DNA of 64,000 nucleotides, taken from Noviherbaspirillum cavernae (lineage in GTDB: Bacteria > Pseudomonadota > Gammaproteobacteria > Burkholderiales > Burkholderiaceae_D). The stretch lies in the NCBI RefSeq assembly GCF_003590875.1, contig NZ_QYUN01000002.1:3348001-3412000 (forward strand), read 5' to 3'. Under the pieces are notes generated by a model. That model searched no databases. It was given only the letters and a program-made list of their open reading frames with translations, and was not told where the DNA came from. The position numbers and the translations under genes were made by a program. Shown here in pieces: positions 1 to 9,376 of this stretch; the first letter of the stretch is position 1, and each line of letters starts with the position of its first letter.

Positions 1-1652
1 AGCAGCGTGTTGCCGACGGCGTAGGTGACGGTATATCCCAGTCCCGGCACATTGCTTTTCGCGATGTCGCAAATCATCCCGAGCGCCGCCGTCGTGGTGC
101 GCGCGCCCGCACAGCAGCCCAGCAGGATCGCGGGGTCGAAGCGGAAGATGTATTTCGCGGTGAACATCGCGAGGATCAGCGGCACCGAGGTCGCGAACAC
201 GCCCCACAGGAACAGACTCAGGCCCAGCTTCTGCAAGCCGAGCACGAAGCCGGGACCGGCCGAGATGCCGACCACGGCGATGAAGACATTGAGCCCGACC
301 GAGTTCATGAACCAGACGGTGGGCGCGGGAATCCGGCCGAAGGTCGGATGAATCGAGCGCAACCAGCCGAACACGATGCCGGCGATGAGCGTACCGCCTG
401 CGGTCGACAGCGTGAGGGGAATGCCGCCGGCCTTGATGACGATGGCGCCGATCAGCGCACCGATCGTGATCGCGGCCGCCATCATCGCGACATCGGTGAC
501 GTCGGTCGGCCGGTCGGCATAGCCCACCAACTTCGCGACCCGTGCAACATCCTGCTTGCGGCCGACGACCGTCAGGATGTCGCCGCGATGCAGTTCCGTC
601 CTGGCGAGGACCGGGATCTCGGTGCTGGTGGCACCGCGCACGATCCGTTGCAGGTACACGCCGCGCGCCTCGGGCCGGGGCGACAGTTCGTGCAGCGTCT
701 TGCCGTCGACCTCGCGGTTGGTGACATAGATGTTGACGCCTTCGATCGGCACCGCCAGCAGTTCCGGATCGTCCACCTCTTCGGCAAGCGGGCCGATCAG
801 CTCGACCAGCACTTCGCGATGGCCGGCCACCACGACCACGTCGCCGCTCATCAGCACCGTGTCGCCTGTAGCCTCGATGATCTTGCCGTCGCGCCGCAGA
901 CGCTCGACGAACACGCGCGTGCCGGTGGCCAGCGCCTCGGCATCGGTCGCCTTCAGGCCGACCACGCGGCTGCCCGGATGGATGCGGAATGCGCGCAGCT
1001 CGAAATCGTGCCAGCCGGTGCCATCGCCGCCGACGCGCTTGCCGCCACCCATGGATTCCTCGTACCGCTTGCATTCCGCAACGAGGTCGATGTTGAGCAG
1101 TCTGGGGCCGACCAGCGCCAGCAGCAGCGCCGAGCCGACCGTGCCGAAGATGTAGGTGACCGCATAGGCGACCGGCATCGCGTCCAGCATCTGCTTGGTC
1201 TGCTCGGCCGGCAGGTTCAGGCGGTTGATGGCATCGGTGGCGAGGCCCATCGATGCCGAGATGGTTTGCGAGCCGGCAAACAGGCCGGCGGCGTAGCCGA
1301 TGTCGTAGCCGGCGACCTTCGCCGCCACCACCGCCGCGCCCAGACAATAGACGCAGGTCACGACCGCAAACAACGCCTGCGGCAGGCCGTCCCTGGCGAT
1401 CCCCCGCACAAACTGCGGCCCCACGCCGTAGCCCACCGCAAACAGGAACAGCAGGAAGAACACCGACTTGACGTTGCTCGATATGCTGATGTTCAGCTGG
1501 CCGATCAGCACGGCCGCGATCAGCGTGGCCGTCACCGCGCCGAGGCTCAGGCCCTTGTAGCTTTTTCCGCCGACCCAGTAGCCGATCGCCAGCGAGAGGA
1601 AGATCGCGATTTCCGGATAGCTGCGCAGCGTGTTGACGAACCAGTCGGCCAT
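1..1652 (-). CDS. aspT: AspT-family aspartate/alanine-type exchanger (C-terminus cut by window edge)
   Basis: This is an inner-membrane amino acid exchanger of the AspT (AAE) family. About 550 residues are visible, close to the full family length, and the stop lies off the left edge. The protein opens [18 protein letters not shown] and has hydrophobic segments at each end. A soluble middle of about 200 residues holds two RCK/TrkA-C-like units, each ending in a V(L/V)[11 protein letters not shown] or [10 protein letters not shown] type strand. The ATG at 1652 is preceded by a strong GGAGGGAA ribosome site. gadB lies 145 bp upstream on the same strand. Known AspT pairs with an aspartate decarboxylase, so pairing with a glutamate decarboxylase suggests glutamate/GABA exchange here, which is inference. 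The family call is firm; the substrate is not. Confidence 0.85.
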   Translation of the reverse strand, partial: MADWFVNTLRSYPEIAIFLSLAIGYWVGGKSYKGLSLGAVTATLIAAVLIGQLNISISSNVKSVFFLLFLFAVGYGVGPQFVRGIARDGLPQALFAVVTCVYCLGAAVVAAKVAGYDIGYAAGLFAGSQTISASMGLATDAINRLNLPAEQTKQMLDAMPVAYAVTYIFGTVGSALLLALVGPRLLNIDLVAECKRYEESMGGGKRVGGDGTGWHDFELRAFRIHPGSRVVGLKATDAEALATGTRVFVERLRRDGKIIEATGDTVLMSGDVVVVAGHREVLVELIGPLAEEVDDPELLAVPIEGVNIYVTNREVDGKTLHELSPRPEARGVYLQRIVRGATSTEIPVLARTELHRGDILTVVGRKQDVARVAKLVGYADRPTDVTDVAMMAAAITIGALIGAIVIKAGGIPLTLSTAGGTLIAGIVFGWLRSIHPTFGRIPAPTVWFMNSVGLNVFIAVVGISAGPGFVLGLQKLGLSLFLWGVFATSVPLILAMFTAKYIFRFDPAILLGCCAGARTTTAALGMICDIAKSNVPGLGYTVTYAVGNTL

Positions 1653-1759
1653 GGTTCCCTCCCTTCATGTCATGTTGCCGCGCCTTGCACGCGGAACTCG
1701 CATTGCATGGCGCTGCAGGCCGCAACAGACCCGCAGCGTCATGCGCTGATCACGCATCG

Positions 1760-1790
1760 GAGGCGATGGGCGGTGTGCGGCCATCGCCTC
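1760..1790 (-). terminator. Hairpin between gadB and the AspT-family gene
   Basis: A perfect 10-bp inverted repeat (GAGGCGATGG at 1760-1769, CCATCGCCTC at 1781-1790) with an 11-nt loop starts 7 bp beyond the gadB stop. No T-run follows it on the minus strand, so it is a weak terminator candidate. It could instead be an mRNA-stabilising or attenuating hairpin that lowers expression of the downstream exchanger gene. Confidence 0.4.
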
Positions 1791-1797
1791 GGTCGAA

Positions 1798-3189
1798 CTA
1801 GCATTTCGCCGGTGTGGTGTTGTAGTGCGCGTGTTCGTGCAGCGCCGGCGGCCGTGCGGTGCCGCCATGTTCTTCGAGGTAGGCGCAGGCCTTGAGGATG
1901 TCGTCGGCCAGCATCCCCACCACATCGTGATTGAGGTGCGGACGCACCACCACGCGCAGGGAGTTCACGCTCTCGGCATTGGCCGGCATGGTGTAGGCGG
2001 ACAGCACCCAGCCGCGCTCGCGCACCTTGGCCGATATGTCGAATTCGTTGTAACGCTTCACTTTCTTGTCGAGCGTCAGCGCCACCACCGGAATGCGCTG
2101 GGTCTCGTTCATGATGGTGAACAAGCCGGAATCCGCCAGCCGCTGACGCAACAGCTGGGCATTGTCGACGGTGTGCTGCATGATCATGCGGTAGCCGTTG
2201 AAGCCGCAGCGCAGGAACATGTAGTACTGCGCCGGGATCTGCATCGCATTGCGGCTGAAGTTGAGCGTGGCGGTGGGCGACTCGCCGCCGAGATAGTTCA
2301 CGTAGAAGATCAGATCCTTGTTGAAGACCTTCTTCTCGCGAAACACCACCCAGCCCAGCCCCGGCGGCGCGAGGCCGTACTTGTGACCGGAGCCGTTGAT
2401 GGATTGCACGCGCGGCAGCCGGAAATCCCACTTGTAGTCGGGATAGAGGAAGGGATTGACGAAGCCGCCCGAGGCGGCATCGATGTGCATGGGAATATTG
2501 ATGCCGGTGCGCTTTTCATAGGCATCCAGCCAATCATGAATGGCCTGGATGTCGTCGTCCTCGCCGGTGAAGGTCGAGCCAGCAATGGCCACCACGCAGA
2601 TGGTGTTTTCATCGACCAGTTTTTCCAGATGCTCGGTCGTGAGCCGGTAGTTGCCGGGCTTCAGCGGCGCGATGCGCGGCTCGACGTCGAAGTAGCGCAG
2701 GAATTTCTTCCACACGATCTGGACATTGCCGCCGGTCACCATGTTCGGACGGCTGCCATCCTTGCCGGCACGCTCGCGCGCCTGCCGCCAGTTCCATTTG
2801 TGCGCCAGGCCGCCGAGCATGCACGCTTCCGACGAACCGACGGTGGCCGCGCCGTAGACCTCCACACCCTTCGGACCGTTCCACAGCTGGTGCAGCCAGC
2901 GCACCATGCGCTGCTCCATCGCGTAAACCTGCGGATACATGTCATGGTCGATGTAGTTCTTGGTCATGTTGGCGGCGATGATGTGCCGCGCCTCGGGCTC
3001 CATGTAGGTCGTCACGAACGACGACAGATTGAGCATCGGATTGGCGTCGGTCCACGACTCGCTTTCGGTGATGGCCTGCGCCGCGCGCGCTTCCATGCCG
3101 TGTTGCGGAAATTCATTCTCGGGTATGACGCAATTGAACTGATCGAAAGGCGTTGCAGGTGTATACGATCCGCTGGTTCCACTAGCCAT
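1798..3189 (-). CDS. gadB: Glutamate decarboxylase
   Basis: PLP-dependent cytosolic enzyme converting glutamate to GABA and CO2, consuming a proton. The 463-residue length matches the GadA/GadB family. The PLP lysine is Lys270 in GSGHKYGLAPPG, preceded by the MHIDAASGGF segment typical of the family. The start chosen is ATG 3189 (MASGTSGSYTP), which has AGGAG 7 nt upstream; an in-frame start at 3258 has no such support. The E. coli-type C-terminal HT that plugs the active site at neutral pH is not present, as this protein ends NTTPAKC, so pH control may differ. It is likely co-transcribed with the exchanger gene downstream and is divergent from tex. Confidence 0.95.
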   Translation of the reverse strand: MASGTSGSYTPATPFDQFNCVIPENEFPQHGMEARAAQAITESESWTDANPMLNLSSFVTTYMEPEARHIIAANMTKNYIDHDMYPQVYAMEQRMVRWLHQLWNGPKGVEVYGAATVGSSEACMLGGLAHKWNWRQARERAGKDGSRPNMVTGGNVQIVWKKFLRYFDVEPRIAPLKPGNYRLTTEHLEKLVDENTICVVAIAGSTFTGEDDDIQAIHDWLDAYEKRTGINIPMHIDAASGGFVNPFLYPDYKWDFRLPRVQSINGSGHKYGLAPPGLGWVVFREKKVFNKDLIFYVNYLGGESPTATLNFSRNAMQIPAQYYMFLRCGFNGYRMIMQHTVDNAQLLRQRLADSGLFTIMNETQRIPVVALTLDKKVKRYNEFDISAKVRERGWVLSAYTMPANAESVNSLRVVVRPHLNHDVVGMLADDILKACAYLEEHGGTARPPALHEHAHYNTTPAKC

Positions 3190-3463
3190 TCTTTTCTCCT
3201 GAGCTGAAGTGAGGAAATCTGTTGCCATACCAACAAGGCGACAAGTCGGCGCATGCACTCATGGACTGCAAAATGCAATCGGGGAAAATTCGATGGCAAT
3301 TTTGCAAAAAGGTGCCGCGCTCCTTATCGGAAATGCATCTCGTTCAAATTGCGTCAACATGCGTTACGTCAGGCACGTACGGCAGGCGTTGCGCTGCTGC
3401 CTGTCAAGACTGGTGCATTCCCTTGATTTGTGTATCATCCATCGCTTGTTTTTTCACTTTCTG
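3190..3463. promoter_or_regulatory. Divergent intergenic region between gadB and tex
   Basis: This 274-bp gap must hold promoters for both genes. I could not assign a convincing -35/-10 pair on either strand. Short open frames here have poor coding character and no supported start, so I call no gene. Confidence 0.3.
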
Positions 3464-5812
3464 ATGCTCATGCTGCCTTCCATCGAACAACGTCTCGCCC
3501 TCGAACTCGTCGCCAAGCCGGTGCAAGTCGCTGCCGCCATCGCCCTGCTTGACGAAGGTGCAACAGTGCCCTTCATCGCTCGTTACCGCAAGGAAGCGAC
3601 CGGCGGTCTGGACGACACGCAACTGCGCCTGCTGGAAGAGCGACTGCGCTATCTGCGCGAACTCGAAAGCCGGCGCGCGGCGATCATTGCGTCGATTGAA
3701 GAACAAGGCAAGATGACGCCGGAATTGCTCGACGCCATCACGCATGCCGAAGACAAGACGCGGCTGGAAGACCTGTACCTGCCGTACAAGCCGAAGCGCC
3801 GCACCAAGGCGCAGATCGCGGCCGAAGCGGGATTGACCGAACTCGCGGATGCGCTGCTTGCCAATCCGGCCCTGAACCCGGAAGAGGAAGCCGCCAAGTA
3901 TCTGAAGCCGGCATTCACCACCGACAATGGCGACAACCCCGGCGTGACCGATGCCAAGGCAGCGCTCGACGGCGCGCGCCAGATCCTGATGGAGCGCTTC
4001 GCCGAGGATGCGACGCTTCTGCAAACCCTGCGCGAATACCTGACCGAACACGGCATCGTCGAATCGAAAGTGGTCGAAGGCAAGGAAGACGCCGGCGCGA
4101 AATTCGCCGACTATTTCGACTATTCCGAGACGCTCAACACGATTCCCTCGCACCGCGCGCTGGCGCTCTTTCGCGGTCGCCGCGAAGAGATGCTCAACGT
4201 GACGCTGCGTCTCGACAGCGAGGAAGAAAAGCCGAAGTGGGACGCGCCGCACAATCCGTGCGAAGGCCGCATCGCCTCGCGTTTCGGCATCAGCAATCAG
4301 AACCGTCCTGCGGACAAATGGCTGGCCGACACTGTGCGCTGGACCTGGCGCGTGAAGGTCTTCATGCACCTCGAAACCGAACTGATGACCGGCCTGCGCG
4401 AGCGCGCGGAAGTCGAAGCGATCAATGTCTTCGCCCGCAATCTGAAAGACCTGCTGCTGGCCGCACCTGCCGGCCCGCGCGCCACCATGGGCCTCGACCC
4501 CGGCCTGCGCACCGGCGTCAAGGTCGCGATCGTGGACGCCACCGGCAAGGTCGTCGACACCAACACGATCTACCCACACCAGCCGCGCAACGACTGGCAC
4601 GGTTCGCTGCACACATTGGCGCTGCTCGCGCAGAAGCACAACGTCGCGCTGATCTCGATCGGCAACGGCACCGCCTCACGCGAGACCGACAAGCTGGCGC
4701 AAGACCTGATCAAGCAGCATCCGGAATTGAAACTGACCAAGATCGTCGTGTCCGAAGCCGGCGCCTCGGTCTATTCCGCCTCGGAATTCGCCTCACGCGA
4801 ATTGCCGGAACTGGACGTCTCGCTGCGCGGCGCGGTATCGATCGCACGCCGCCTGCAAGACCCGCTGGCGGAACTGGTGAAGATCGATCCGAAATCGATC
4901 GGCGTCGGCCAATACCAGCACGACGTTGGCCAGACGCAACTGGCACGTTCGCTCGATGCAGTGGTTGAGGATTGCGTGAACGCGGTCGGCGTGGACGTCA
5001 ACACCGCCTCCGCGCCGCTGCTGGCCCGCGTGTCCGGCCTGAACGCCAGCGTGGCGCAAAGCATCGTGTCGTACCGCGACATGAAGGGCATGTTCACTTC
5101 GCGCGCAGCGCTGAAGTCGGTGCCGCGCCTCGGCGACAAGACTTTCGAACAAGCCGCCGGCTTCCTGCGCATCATGGATGGCGACAACCTGCTCGACGCG
5201 TCGGCAGTGCACCCGGAATCGTATCCGCTGGTCGAGAAGATTCTCGCCGACATCAGCAAGGACGTGAAAGGCGTCATCGGCGACGCCAGGCTGCTGAAGT
5301 CGCTGAATCCCGGCAAGTATGCGGATGAGAAATTCGGCGTACCGACCATCACCGACATCCTGAAGGAACTGGAAAAGCCGGGGCGCGATCCGCGTCCGGA
5401 ATTCACCACCGCGACCTTCAAGGAAGGCGTCGAGGAAATCAAGGACCTGCGTCCCGACATGATTCTCGAAGGCGTCGTCACCAACGTCGCGGCATTCGGC
5501 GCATTCGTCGACATCGGCGTGCATCAGGATGGCCTGGTGCATATTTCGGCCTTGTCGAATACCTTCGTGCGCGACCCGCACACCGTCGTCAAGGCCGGTC
5601 AGGTAGTGAAGGTCAAGGTGCTTGAAGTCGATGAGAAGCGCAAACGCATTGCGCTGACCATGCGCCTTTCCGACACGCCGCAACCGGCCGGCGCGAAACC
5701 CGAGCAGCGCGGCGACCGCAACGATTCGAAGCGCCTGGCGCAGCACCAGCAACGCGCCGCGCCGCCGGCCAACAACGCCATGGCGGCGGCATTCGCAAAG
5801 CTGAAAGGCTGA
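3464..5812 (+). CDS. tex: Tex family RNA-binding transcription accessory protein
   Basis: Tex is a nucleic-acid-binding protein related to eukaryotic Spt6. The 782-residue product begins [15 protein letters not shown] (ATG 3464; ATG 3470 is equally possible) and matches family length. The N-terminal helical region contains the family signature [18 protein letters not shown] YqgF/RNase H-like domain follows around residues 330-460 ([11 protein letters not shown]), then helix-hairpin-helix motifs around 500-570. A C-terminal S1 RNA-binding domain spans about 650-725 ([20 protein letters not shown]). The tail is basic and Gln/Ala-rich. The open frame extends upstream to 3209, but that stretch lacks family similarity and a ribosome site. 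It appears monocistronic. Confidence 0.95.
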   Translation: MLMLPSIEQRLALELVAKPVQVAAAIALLDEGATVPFIARYRKEATGGLDDTQLRLLEERLRYLRELESRRAAIIASIEEQGKMTPELLDAITHAEDKTRLEDLYLPYKPKRRTKAQIAAEAGLTELADALLANPALNPEEEAAKYLKPAFTTDNGDNPGVTDAKAALDGARQILMERFAEDATLLQTLREYLTEHGIVESKVVEGKEDAGAKFADYFDYSETLNTIPSHRALALFRGRREEMLNVTLRLDSEEEKPKWDAPHNPCEGRIASRFGISNQNRPADKWLADTVRWTWRVKVFMHLETELMTGLRERAEVEAINVFARNLKDLLLAAPAGPRATMGLDPGLRTGVKVAIVDATGKVVDTNTIYPHQPRNDWHGSLHTLALLAQKHNVALISIGNGTASRETDKLAQDLIKQHPELKLTKIVVSEAGASVYSASEFASRELPELDVSLRGAVSIARRLQDPLAELVKIDPKSIGVGQYQHDVGQTQLARSLDAVVEDCVNAVGVDVNTASAPLLARVSGLNASVAQSIVSYRDMKGMFTSRAALKSVPRLGDKTFEQAAGFLRIMDGDNLLDASAVHPESYPLVEKILADISKDVKGVIGDARLLKSLNPGKYADEKFGVPTITDILKELEKPGRDPRPEFTTATFKEGVEEIKDLRPDMILEGVVTNVAAFGAFVDIGVHQDGLVHISALSNTFVRDPHTVVKAGQVVKVKVLEVDEKRKRIALTMRLSDTPQPAGAKPEQRGDRNDSKRLAQHQQRAAPPANNAMAAAFAKLKG

Positions 5813-5835
5813 ACGCGGCGCGCTCCACCATCACG

Positions 5836-5855
5836 GCCCCTTGCCCGCAAGGGGC
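5836..5855 (+). terminator. GC-rich hairpin after tex
   Basis: An 8-bp perfect stem (GCCCCTTG/CAAGGGGC) with a CCCG loop begins 23 bp after the tex stop. There is no T-run, so it is a weak intrinsic terminator or a 3'-end stabiliser. Confidence 0.4.
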
Positions 5856-5964
5856 GGCGCGACGAGATCCACCATTCCGGCAACACATCTCTTGATCGCG
5901 CATTGGCGGCAAACTCTCCAGCCGCCCGTTGCGCGGCACATCAACGGTTGCCCACGCTTTTTCA

Positions 5965-5970
5965 TATAAT
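5965..5970 (+). promoter_or_regulatory. Candidate -10 element for grxD
   Basis: A perfect TATAAT lies 33 bp before the grxD start. No good -35 is visible at 16-18 bp upstream, so the assignment rests on the -10 alone. Confidence 0.4.
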
Positions 5971-6003
5971 GGCGTTATTCCGATTCTTATTGAAGGCAGC
6001 ACC

Positions 6004-6315
6004 ATGAGCGACGTACAAACCTGGATCAAAGATACCGTCACGCAAAACCCGGTCGTGCTTTTCATGAAAGGCACTGCGCAGTTTCCGCAATGCGGCTTTT
6101 CCGGCCGCGCCGTGCAGATCCTGAAAGCATGCGGCGTCGACAATATCGTCACCATCAATGTGCTGGAAGATCAGGAAGTGCGCCAGGGCATCAAGGAATT
6201 CTCCAACTGGCCCACCATTCCCCAGCTCTACGTCAAGGGCGAATTCGTCGGCGGCTCGGACATCATGAACGAGATGTTCGAATCCGGCGAGCTGCAATCG
6301 CTGCTGAAAGCCTGA
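6004..6315 (+). CDS. grxD: Monothiol glutaredoxin Grx4 family
   Basis: A 103-residue CGFS-type monothiol glutaredoxin. The active-site motif CGFS is at residues 30-33, and the family's [20 protein letters not shown] and GGSDI segments are present for glutathione and [2Fe-2S] binding. Known family members carry and deliver Fe-S clusters, usually with a BolA-type partner; a BolA/IbaG-like gene is present 20 kb away at 26543. The start is ATG 6004. ubiX follows after 26 bp on the same strand, so co-transcription is likely. Confidence 0.95.
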   Translation: MSDVQTWIKDTVTQNPVVLFMKGTAQFPQCGFSGRAVQILKACGVDNIVTINVLEDQEVRQGIKEFSNWPTIPQLYVKGEFVGGSDIMNEMFESGELQSLLKA

Positions 6316-6341
6316 GGCGGCTGCGTTACCCGCGTCGCGCC

Positions 6342-6926
6342 ATGCCGGCCGCACAACGACTGATCATCGCCATCACCGGCGCCACCGGTGCGGTTTACGG
6401 CGTGCGCCTGCTGCAAGTGTTGCGCGACACGCCCGGCATCGAAACCCATTTGCTGGTATCCGATGCAGGTGTATTGAATCTGCATCAGGAACTCGACATG
6501 AACCGCAAGGATGTCGAGGCGCTCGCGCACGTGACACACAGCATTCGCAACATCGGTGCATCCATCGCCAGCGGCTCGTATCAGTCGGCAGGCATGGTGG
6601 TCGCGCCATGCTCGATGAGAACCCTGGCCGCCGTGGCCCATGGCCTGTCGGACAATCTGATCGCGCGCGCCGCCGACGTGACACTGAAAGAACGCCGCCG
6701 ACTCGTCCTGATGGTGCGTGAAACCCCCTTCAATCTGGCGCATCTACGCAACATGACCGCCGTCACCGAAATGGGCGGCATCATCTACCCGCCGCTCCCC
6801 GGCTTCTATCATCGCCCCCAATCGATCGCCGACATGGTCGATCACACGGTCGGCCGCGTGCTTGATCTCTTTTCCATACCGCATGCGTTGACACCCCGCT
6901 GGAACGGCATCAAGTCAACAGATTGA
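6342..6926 (+). CDS. ubiX: Flavin prenyltransferase UbiX
   Basis: UbiX makes prenylated FMN, the cofactor for the UbiD decarboxylase in ubiquinone synthesis. The 194-residue product starts MPAAQRLIIAITGATGAVYG and has the Rossmann-like flavin-binding GATGA segment. It also has the conserved VAPCSMRTLAAVAHG and RETPFNLAHLRNM motifs, and near the C-terminus MGGIIYPPLPGFYHRP. Length is normal. ATG 6342 is preferred because the upstream in-frame sequence is the grxD gene read in another frame. No ubiD is in the window. Confidence 0.94.
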   Translation: MPAAQRLIIAITGATGAVYGVRLLQVLRDTPGIETHLLVSDAGVLNLHQELDMNRKDVEALAHVTHSIRNIGASIASGSYQSAGMVVAPCSMRTLAAVAHGLSDNLIARAADVTLKERRRLVLMVRETPFNLAHLRNMTAVTEMGGIIYPPLPGFYHRPQSIADMVDHTVGRVLDLFSIPHALTPRWNGIKSTD

Positions 6927-7139
6927 CGCTACGTTCCAGCAGTAATGTCTGTGGCAATAACTTGGCGACACCGCTGCGCATAAAAATCGTTTCACAGGAA
7001 TGCGGCGACACGCAGGCAACGGAATCGACACGGCAATCTCGCGCGCAGCCACAATCAACATCAATCCATGTCATTGCGGCGCCTTCGCTGGGGCTCGCTG
7101 AAGTGGTGTTGATTTTTCGGCATATGCCAAAAGAAAAAA

Positions 7140-7163
7140 CCCGCGATCATCTCTGATCACGGG
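7140..7163. terminator. Bidirectional terminator between ubiX and tRNA-Thr
   Basis: A near-perfect inverted repeat (CCCGCGATCA/TGATCACGGG with a TCTC loop) is flanked by an A-run at 7134-7139 on the left and a T-run at 7164-7168 on the right. On the minus strand the run reads TTTTTTCTTTT, making it a strong terminator for tRNA-Thr and the sspB transcript. On the plus strand it can end the grxD-ubiX transcript. Confidence 0.88.
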
Positions 7164-7170
7164 TTTTTAT

Positions 7171-7246
7171 TGGTGCCGGCTGCCGGATTCGAACTGGCCA
7201 CCTGATGATTACAAGTCAACTGCTCTACCAAATGAGCTAAGCCGGC
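7171..7246 (-). tRNA. tRNA-Thr (UGU anticodon)
   Basis: A 76-nt cloverleaf with encoded CCA. The acceptor GCCGGCT pairs with AGCCGGC, followed by discriminator A and CCA. The D arm is GCTC/GAGC, the anticodon loop is CTTGTAA (anticodon UGU), and the T arm carries GTTCGAATC. The anticodon stem GTTGA/TCATC has a U-U mismatch at its second pair, unlike the perfect CTGA/TCAG of E. coli tRNA-Thr. It lies 26 bp after sspB on the same strand, and the bidirectional hairpin follows at once. No integrase or duplicated 3' end is visible, so it is not in use as an attachment site here. Confidence 0.93.
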
Positions 7247-7272
7247 GAAAACTGTAAGACCGTTATTGTACT

Positions 7273-7764
7273 TTATTTGATGCGGGTTAGTGTAGGCCTG
7301 CCACCCTTTTTTGGAGGATCCGGATTGTCATCCGGACCGGTAGATGTGGCAGCATCCGATTCGTCCTTGGGAGTCGGTACTGCACTGAGAGCAGGCGCGA
7401 TCAGCTCACCTCCATCAACTCCCCCCTCATGACTTTCTTCCGGCGCGGCAGGTTTGGATACTTCAAATGCCATCCCCTGCCCGTTTTCACGGGCATAGAT
7501 TGCGACCACATTGTCCATTGGAATGGAAACGTCACGCGAAACCCCGCCGAAGCGCGCGCTGAAATTGACGAAATCGTTATCCAGCTTCAGCCCGCTGGTT
7601 GCGGTAAAGCTGATGTTGAGCACGATTTCGCCATTCTTGACGAATTCACGCGGCACACGCGTCTGTCCGTCCACCATGGCCGCAAGATATGGCGTGTATC
7701 CGTTGTCGGTACACCATTCGTAGATGGCTCGCAGCAAGTACGGTTTGGTAGAAATTTCAGACAT
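7273..7764 (-). CDS. sspB: ClpXP protease specificity-enhancing factor SspB
   Basis: SspB is the adaptor that delivers ssrA-tagged and other substrates to ClpXP. The 163-residue product starts MSEISTKPYLLRAIYEWCTD. The folded substrate-binding domain covers roughly residues 1-110, with VPREFVKNGEIVLNIS and FSARFGGVSRDVSIP. A disordered acidic linker follows, and a short basic/hydrophobic tail (RPTLTRIK) resembles the ClpX-docking peptide. The in-frame extension to 7788 lacks family sequence. It lies 127 bp downstream of sspA, an arrangement usual in proteobacteria. Confidence 0.94.
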   Translation of the reverse strand: MSEISTKPYLLRAIYEWCTDNGYTPYLAAMVDGQTRVPREFVKNGEIVLNISFTATSGLKLDNDFVNFSARFGGVSRDVSIPMDNVVAIYARENGQGMAFEVSKPAAPEESHEGGVDGGELIAPALSAVPTPKDESDAATSTGPDDNPDPPKKGGRPTLTRIK

Positions 7765-7891
7765 GAGCTTGTGCCTTGAACAAGGCATATTCCATTACAT
7801 TGCCATGCATCATGTTGTCATGATCAGCTTGTCGCGACTTGGATGCAGCTGAATCAACATGACACATGGGAAAGTTCCAATGATGCATACC

Positions 7892-8503
7892 TTAACGGCG
7901 CATCACTTTTTCCGAAGGCGTCAATGCTTCAATATAGGCCGGGCGAGAGAAGATGCGTTCGGCATATTTCATCAATGGCGCTGCGGTCTTGGACAATTCG
8001 ATGCCGTAATGATCCAGACGCCACAGCAAAGGTGCCACGGCAACATCCAGCATCGAAAACTCATCACCCAGCATGTACTTGTTCTTGAGGAACAAGGGTG
8101 CCAGCGTGGTCAGACGATCACGGATTTCAGCACGTGCTTTTTCATGCACTTTTTCTGAACCCTTCGATTTATCGTTCTCCAAGGTATGCACATGGATGAA
8201 CAACTCCTTCTCGAAGTTGAACAGCATCAGCCGTGCCCGGGCGCGCATCAACGGATCGGCAGGCATCAACTGCGGATGCGGGAAGCGCTCGTCAATGTAT
8301 TCGTTGATGATATTGGATTCGTACAGAATCAGGTCGCGCTCGACCAGAATCGGCACTTGTCCATACGGATTCATGACCGAAATGTCTTCCGGTTTGTTGA
8401 ACAAATCAACGTCACGAATTTCGAAATCCATGCCCTTCTCGAACAGCACGAGACGGCAACGTTGGGAAAACGGGCAGGTTGTGCCTGAATAGAGAACCAT
8501 CAT
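7892..8503 (-). CDS. sspA: Stringent starvation protein A (GST-fold RNA polymerase-associated protein)
   Basis: A 203-residue protein with a thioredoxin-like N-terminal half (VLYSGTTCPFSQRCRLVLFEKG, then YGQVPILVERDLILYESNIINEYIDE) and an all-helical C-terminal half, which is the GST fold. SspA binds RNA polymerase with sigma-70 and acts in stationary phase and acid stress. Two consecutive ATG codons (8503, 8500) could start it. It sits between petC and sspB on the same strand, as in Neisseria and other betaproteobacteria. The family is certain; the regulon in this organism is unknown. Confidence 0.95.
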   Translation of the reverse strand: MMVLYSGTTCPFSQRCRLVLFEKGMDFEIRDVDLFNKPEDISVMNPYGQVPILVERDLILYESNIINEYIDERFPHPQLMPADPLMRARARLMLFNFEKELFIHVHTLENDKSKGSEKVHEKARAEIRDRLTTLAPLFLKNKYMLGDEFSMLDVAVAPLLWRLDHYGIELSKTAAPLMKYAERIFSRPAYIEALTPSEKVMRR

Positions 8504-8528
8504 TTTTATAGTTCCTTAGAAACAAAGA

Positions 8529-8553
8529 GGGTGAGACGCGTTACGGCTCACCC
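8529..8553 (-). terminator. Hairpin between petC and sspA
   Basis: GGGTGAG (8529-8535) and CTCACCC (8547-8553) form a 7-bp stem with an 11-nt loop. On the minus strand a T-rich tail (TCTTTGTTTC) follows. It is a plausible partial terminator for petABC, leaving some readthrough into sspAB. Confidence 0.5.
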
Positions 8554-8588
8554 CAAAGCAAACGCCCGCTCGCGCGGACAAAGAGCGT

Positions 8589-9353
8589 TTATTTGACTTC
8601 TTTCCAGTAGGAGGCGTTCAAACGCCACGCAAGGATCAGGAAAATGCCCAGGAACAGCAACACCCAGACCCCCAGGCGCTTGCGCGTATGTTGCGCAGGC
8701 TCCGCCATCCATGCCAGATATGCAACGAGGTCGGCAGTCGCATTGTCAAATTCGATCGCGGACATCTTGCCCGGCTTGACCTGCTCGAACCCGGCAAACT
8801 TGTGCACCACCTTGCTCGGATCGTGCGCATCCTTCTCCTCAGCGAACTTGGCAGTACGCACGCCTTGGGACTCCCACATGACGTGCGGCATGCCGACATT
8901 CGGGAATACCATGTTGTTCCAGCCTGTCGGACGGGTATCGTCCTTGTAGAACGTCCGCAGATAGGTATAGAGCCAGTCCGCACCCGAACCATCACCCGAC
9001 GCCTTGGCGCGTGCGATCACCGACAGGTCCGGGGGTACTGCGCCGAACCAATCCTTCGCGTCCCTGGGCGCCATCGCAACCTTCATCAAGTCACCCACCT
9101 TGTCGGATGTGAAAAGCAGGTTGTTCCTGATCTGGTCGTCGGTCAGGCCGATATCCTTGAGCCGGTTGTAACGCATCGCGGATGCGGCATGGCAATTCAG
9201 ACAGTTGTTGACAAACAACTTGGCACCGTTTTGCAATGCGCTCAGGTCCTTGGTCCGGTCCTGCACGTGATCAAGGGGAAAGGTCGCTTCCGAAGCCAGC
9301 GAGAGCGCCGGCACCAATGCCACAACCGCAATCAGTTTTTTCAGCAATTTCAT
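8589..9353 (-). CDS. petC: Ubiquinol-cytochrome c reductase cytochrome c1 subunit
   Basis: Membrane-anchored c-type cytochrome of the bc1 complex, passing electrons from the Rieske centre to soluble cytochrome c. The 254-residue precursor starts MKLLKKLIAVVALVPALSLA, a Sec signal peptide. The heme-binding CLNCH is at residues 51-55, and a C-terminal membrane anchor (LGVWVLLFLGIFLILAW) ends in a short basic tail. The in-frame extension to 9479 is rejected because it precedes the signal peptide. It is the last gene of petABC, 23 bp after petB. Confidence 0.96.
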   Translation of the reverse strand: MKLLKKLIAVVALVPALSLASEATFPLDHVQDRTKDLSALQNGAKLFVNNCLNCHAASAMRYNRLKDIGLTDDQIRNNLLFTSDKVGDLMKVAMAPRDAKDWFGAVPPDLSVIARAKASGDGSGADWLYTYLRTFYKDDTRPTGWNNMVFPNVGMPHVMWESQGVRTAKFAEEKDAHDPSKVVHKFAGFEQVKPGKMSAIEFDNATADLVAYLAWMAEPAQHTRKRLGVWVLLFLGIFLILAWRLNASYWKEVK

Positions 9354-9376
9354 GATTCTTGTATCCCTTTTGCGGC

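Noticed and set aside
348-1895. Long plus-strand open frames of several hundred codons antisense to real genes (also 1825-3207, 9359-10741, 36068-39112, 41756-43471, 43332-45056, 51338-53533 and others)
   Set aside because: They arise from high GC and codon bias opposite well-supported minus-strand genes; their translations are rich in Arg, His, Gln and Asp, with no family signatures.
6923-7156. Open frame of 77 codons after ubiX
   Set aside because: It has no ribosome site, no family-like sequence and ends inside the terminator region.
7171-7246. tRNA-Thr as an integration site
   Set aside because: No integrase, duplicated 3' end or island is adjacent.
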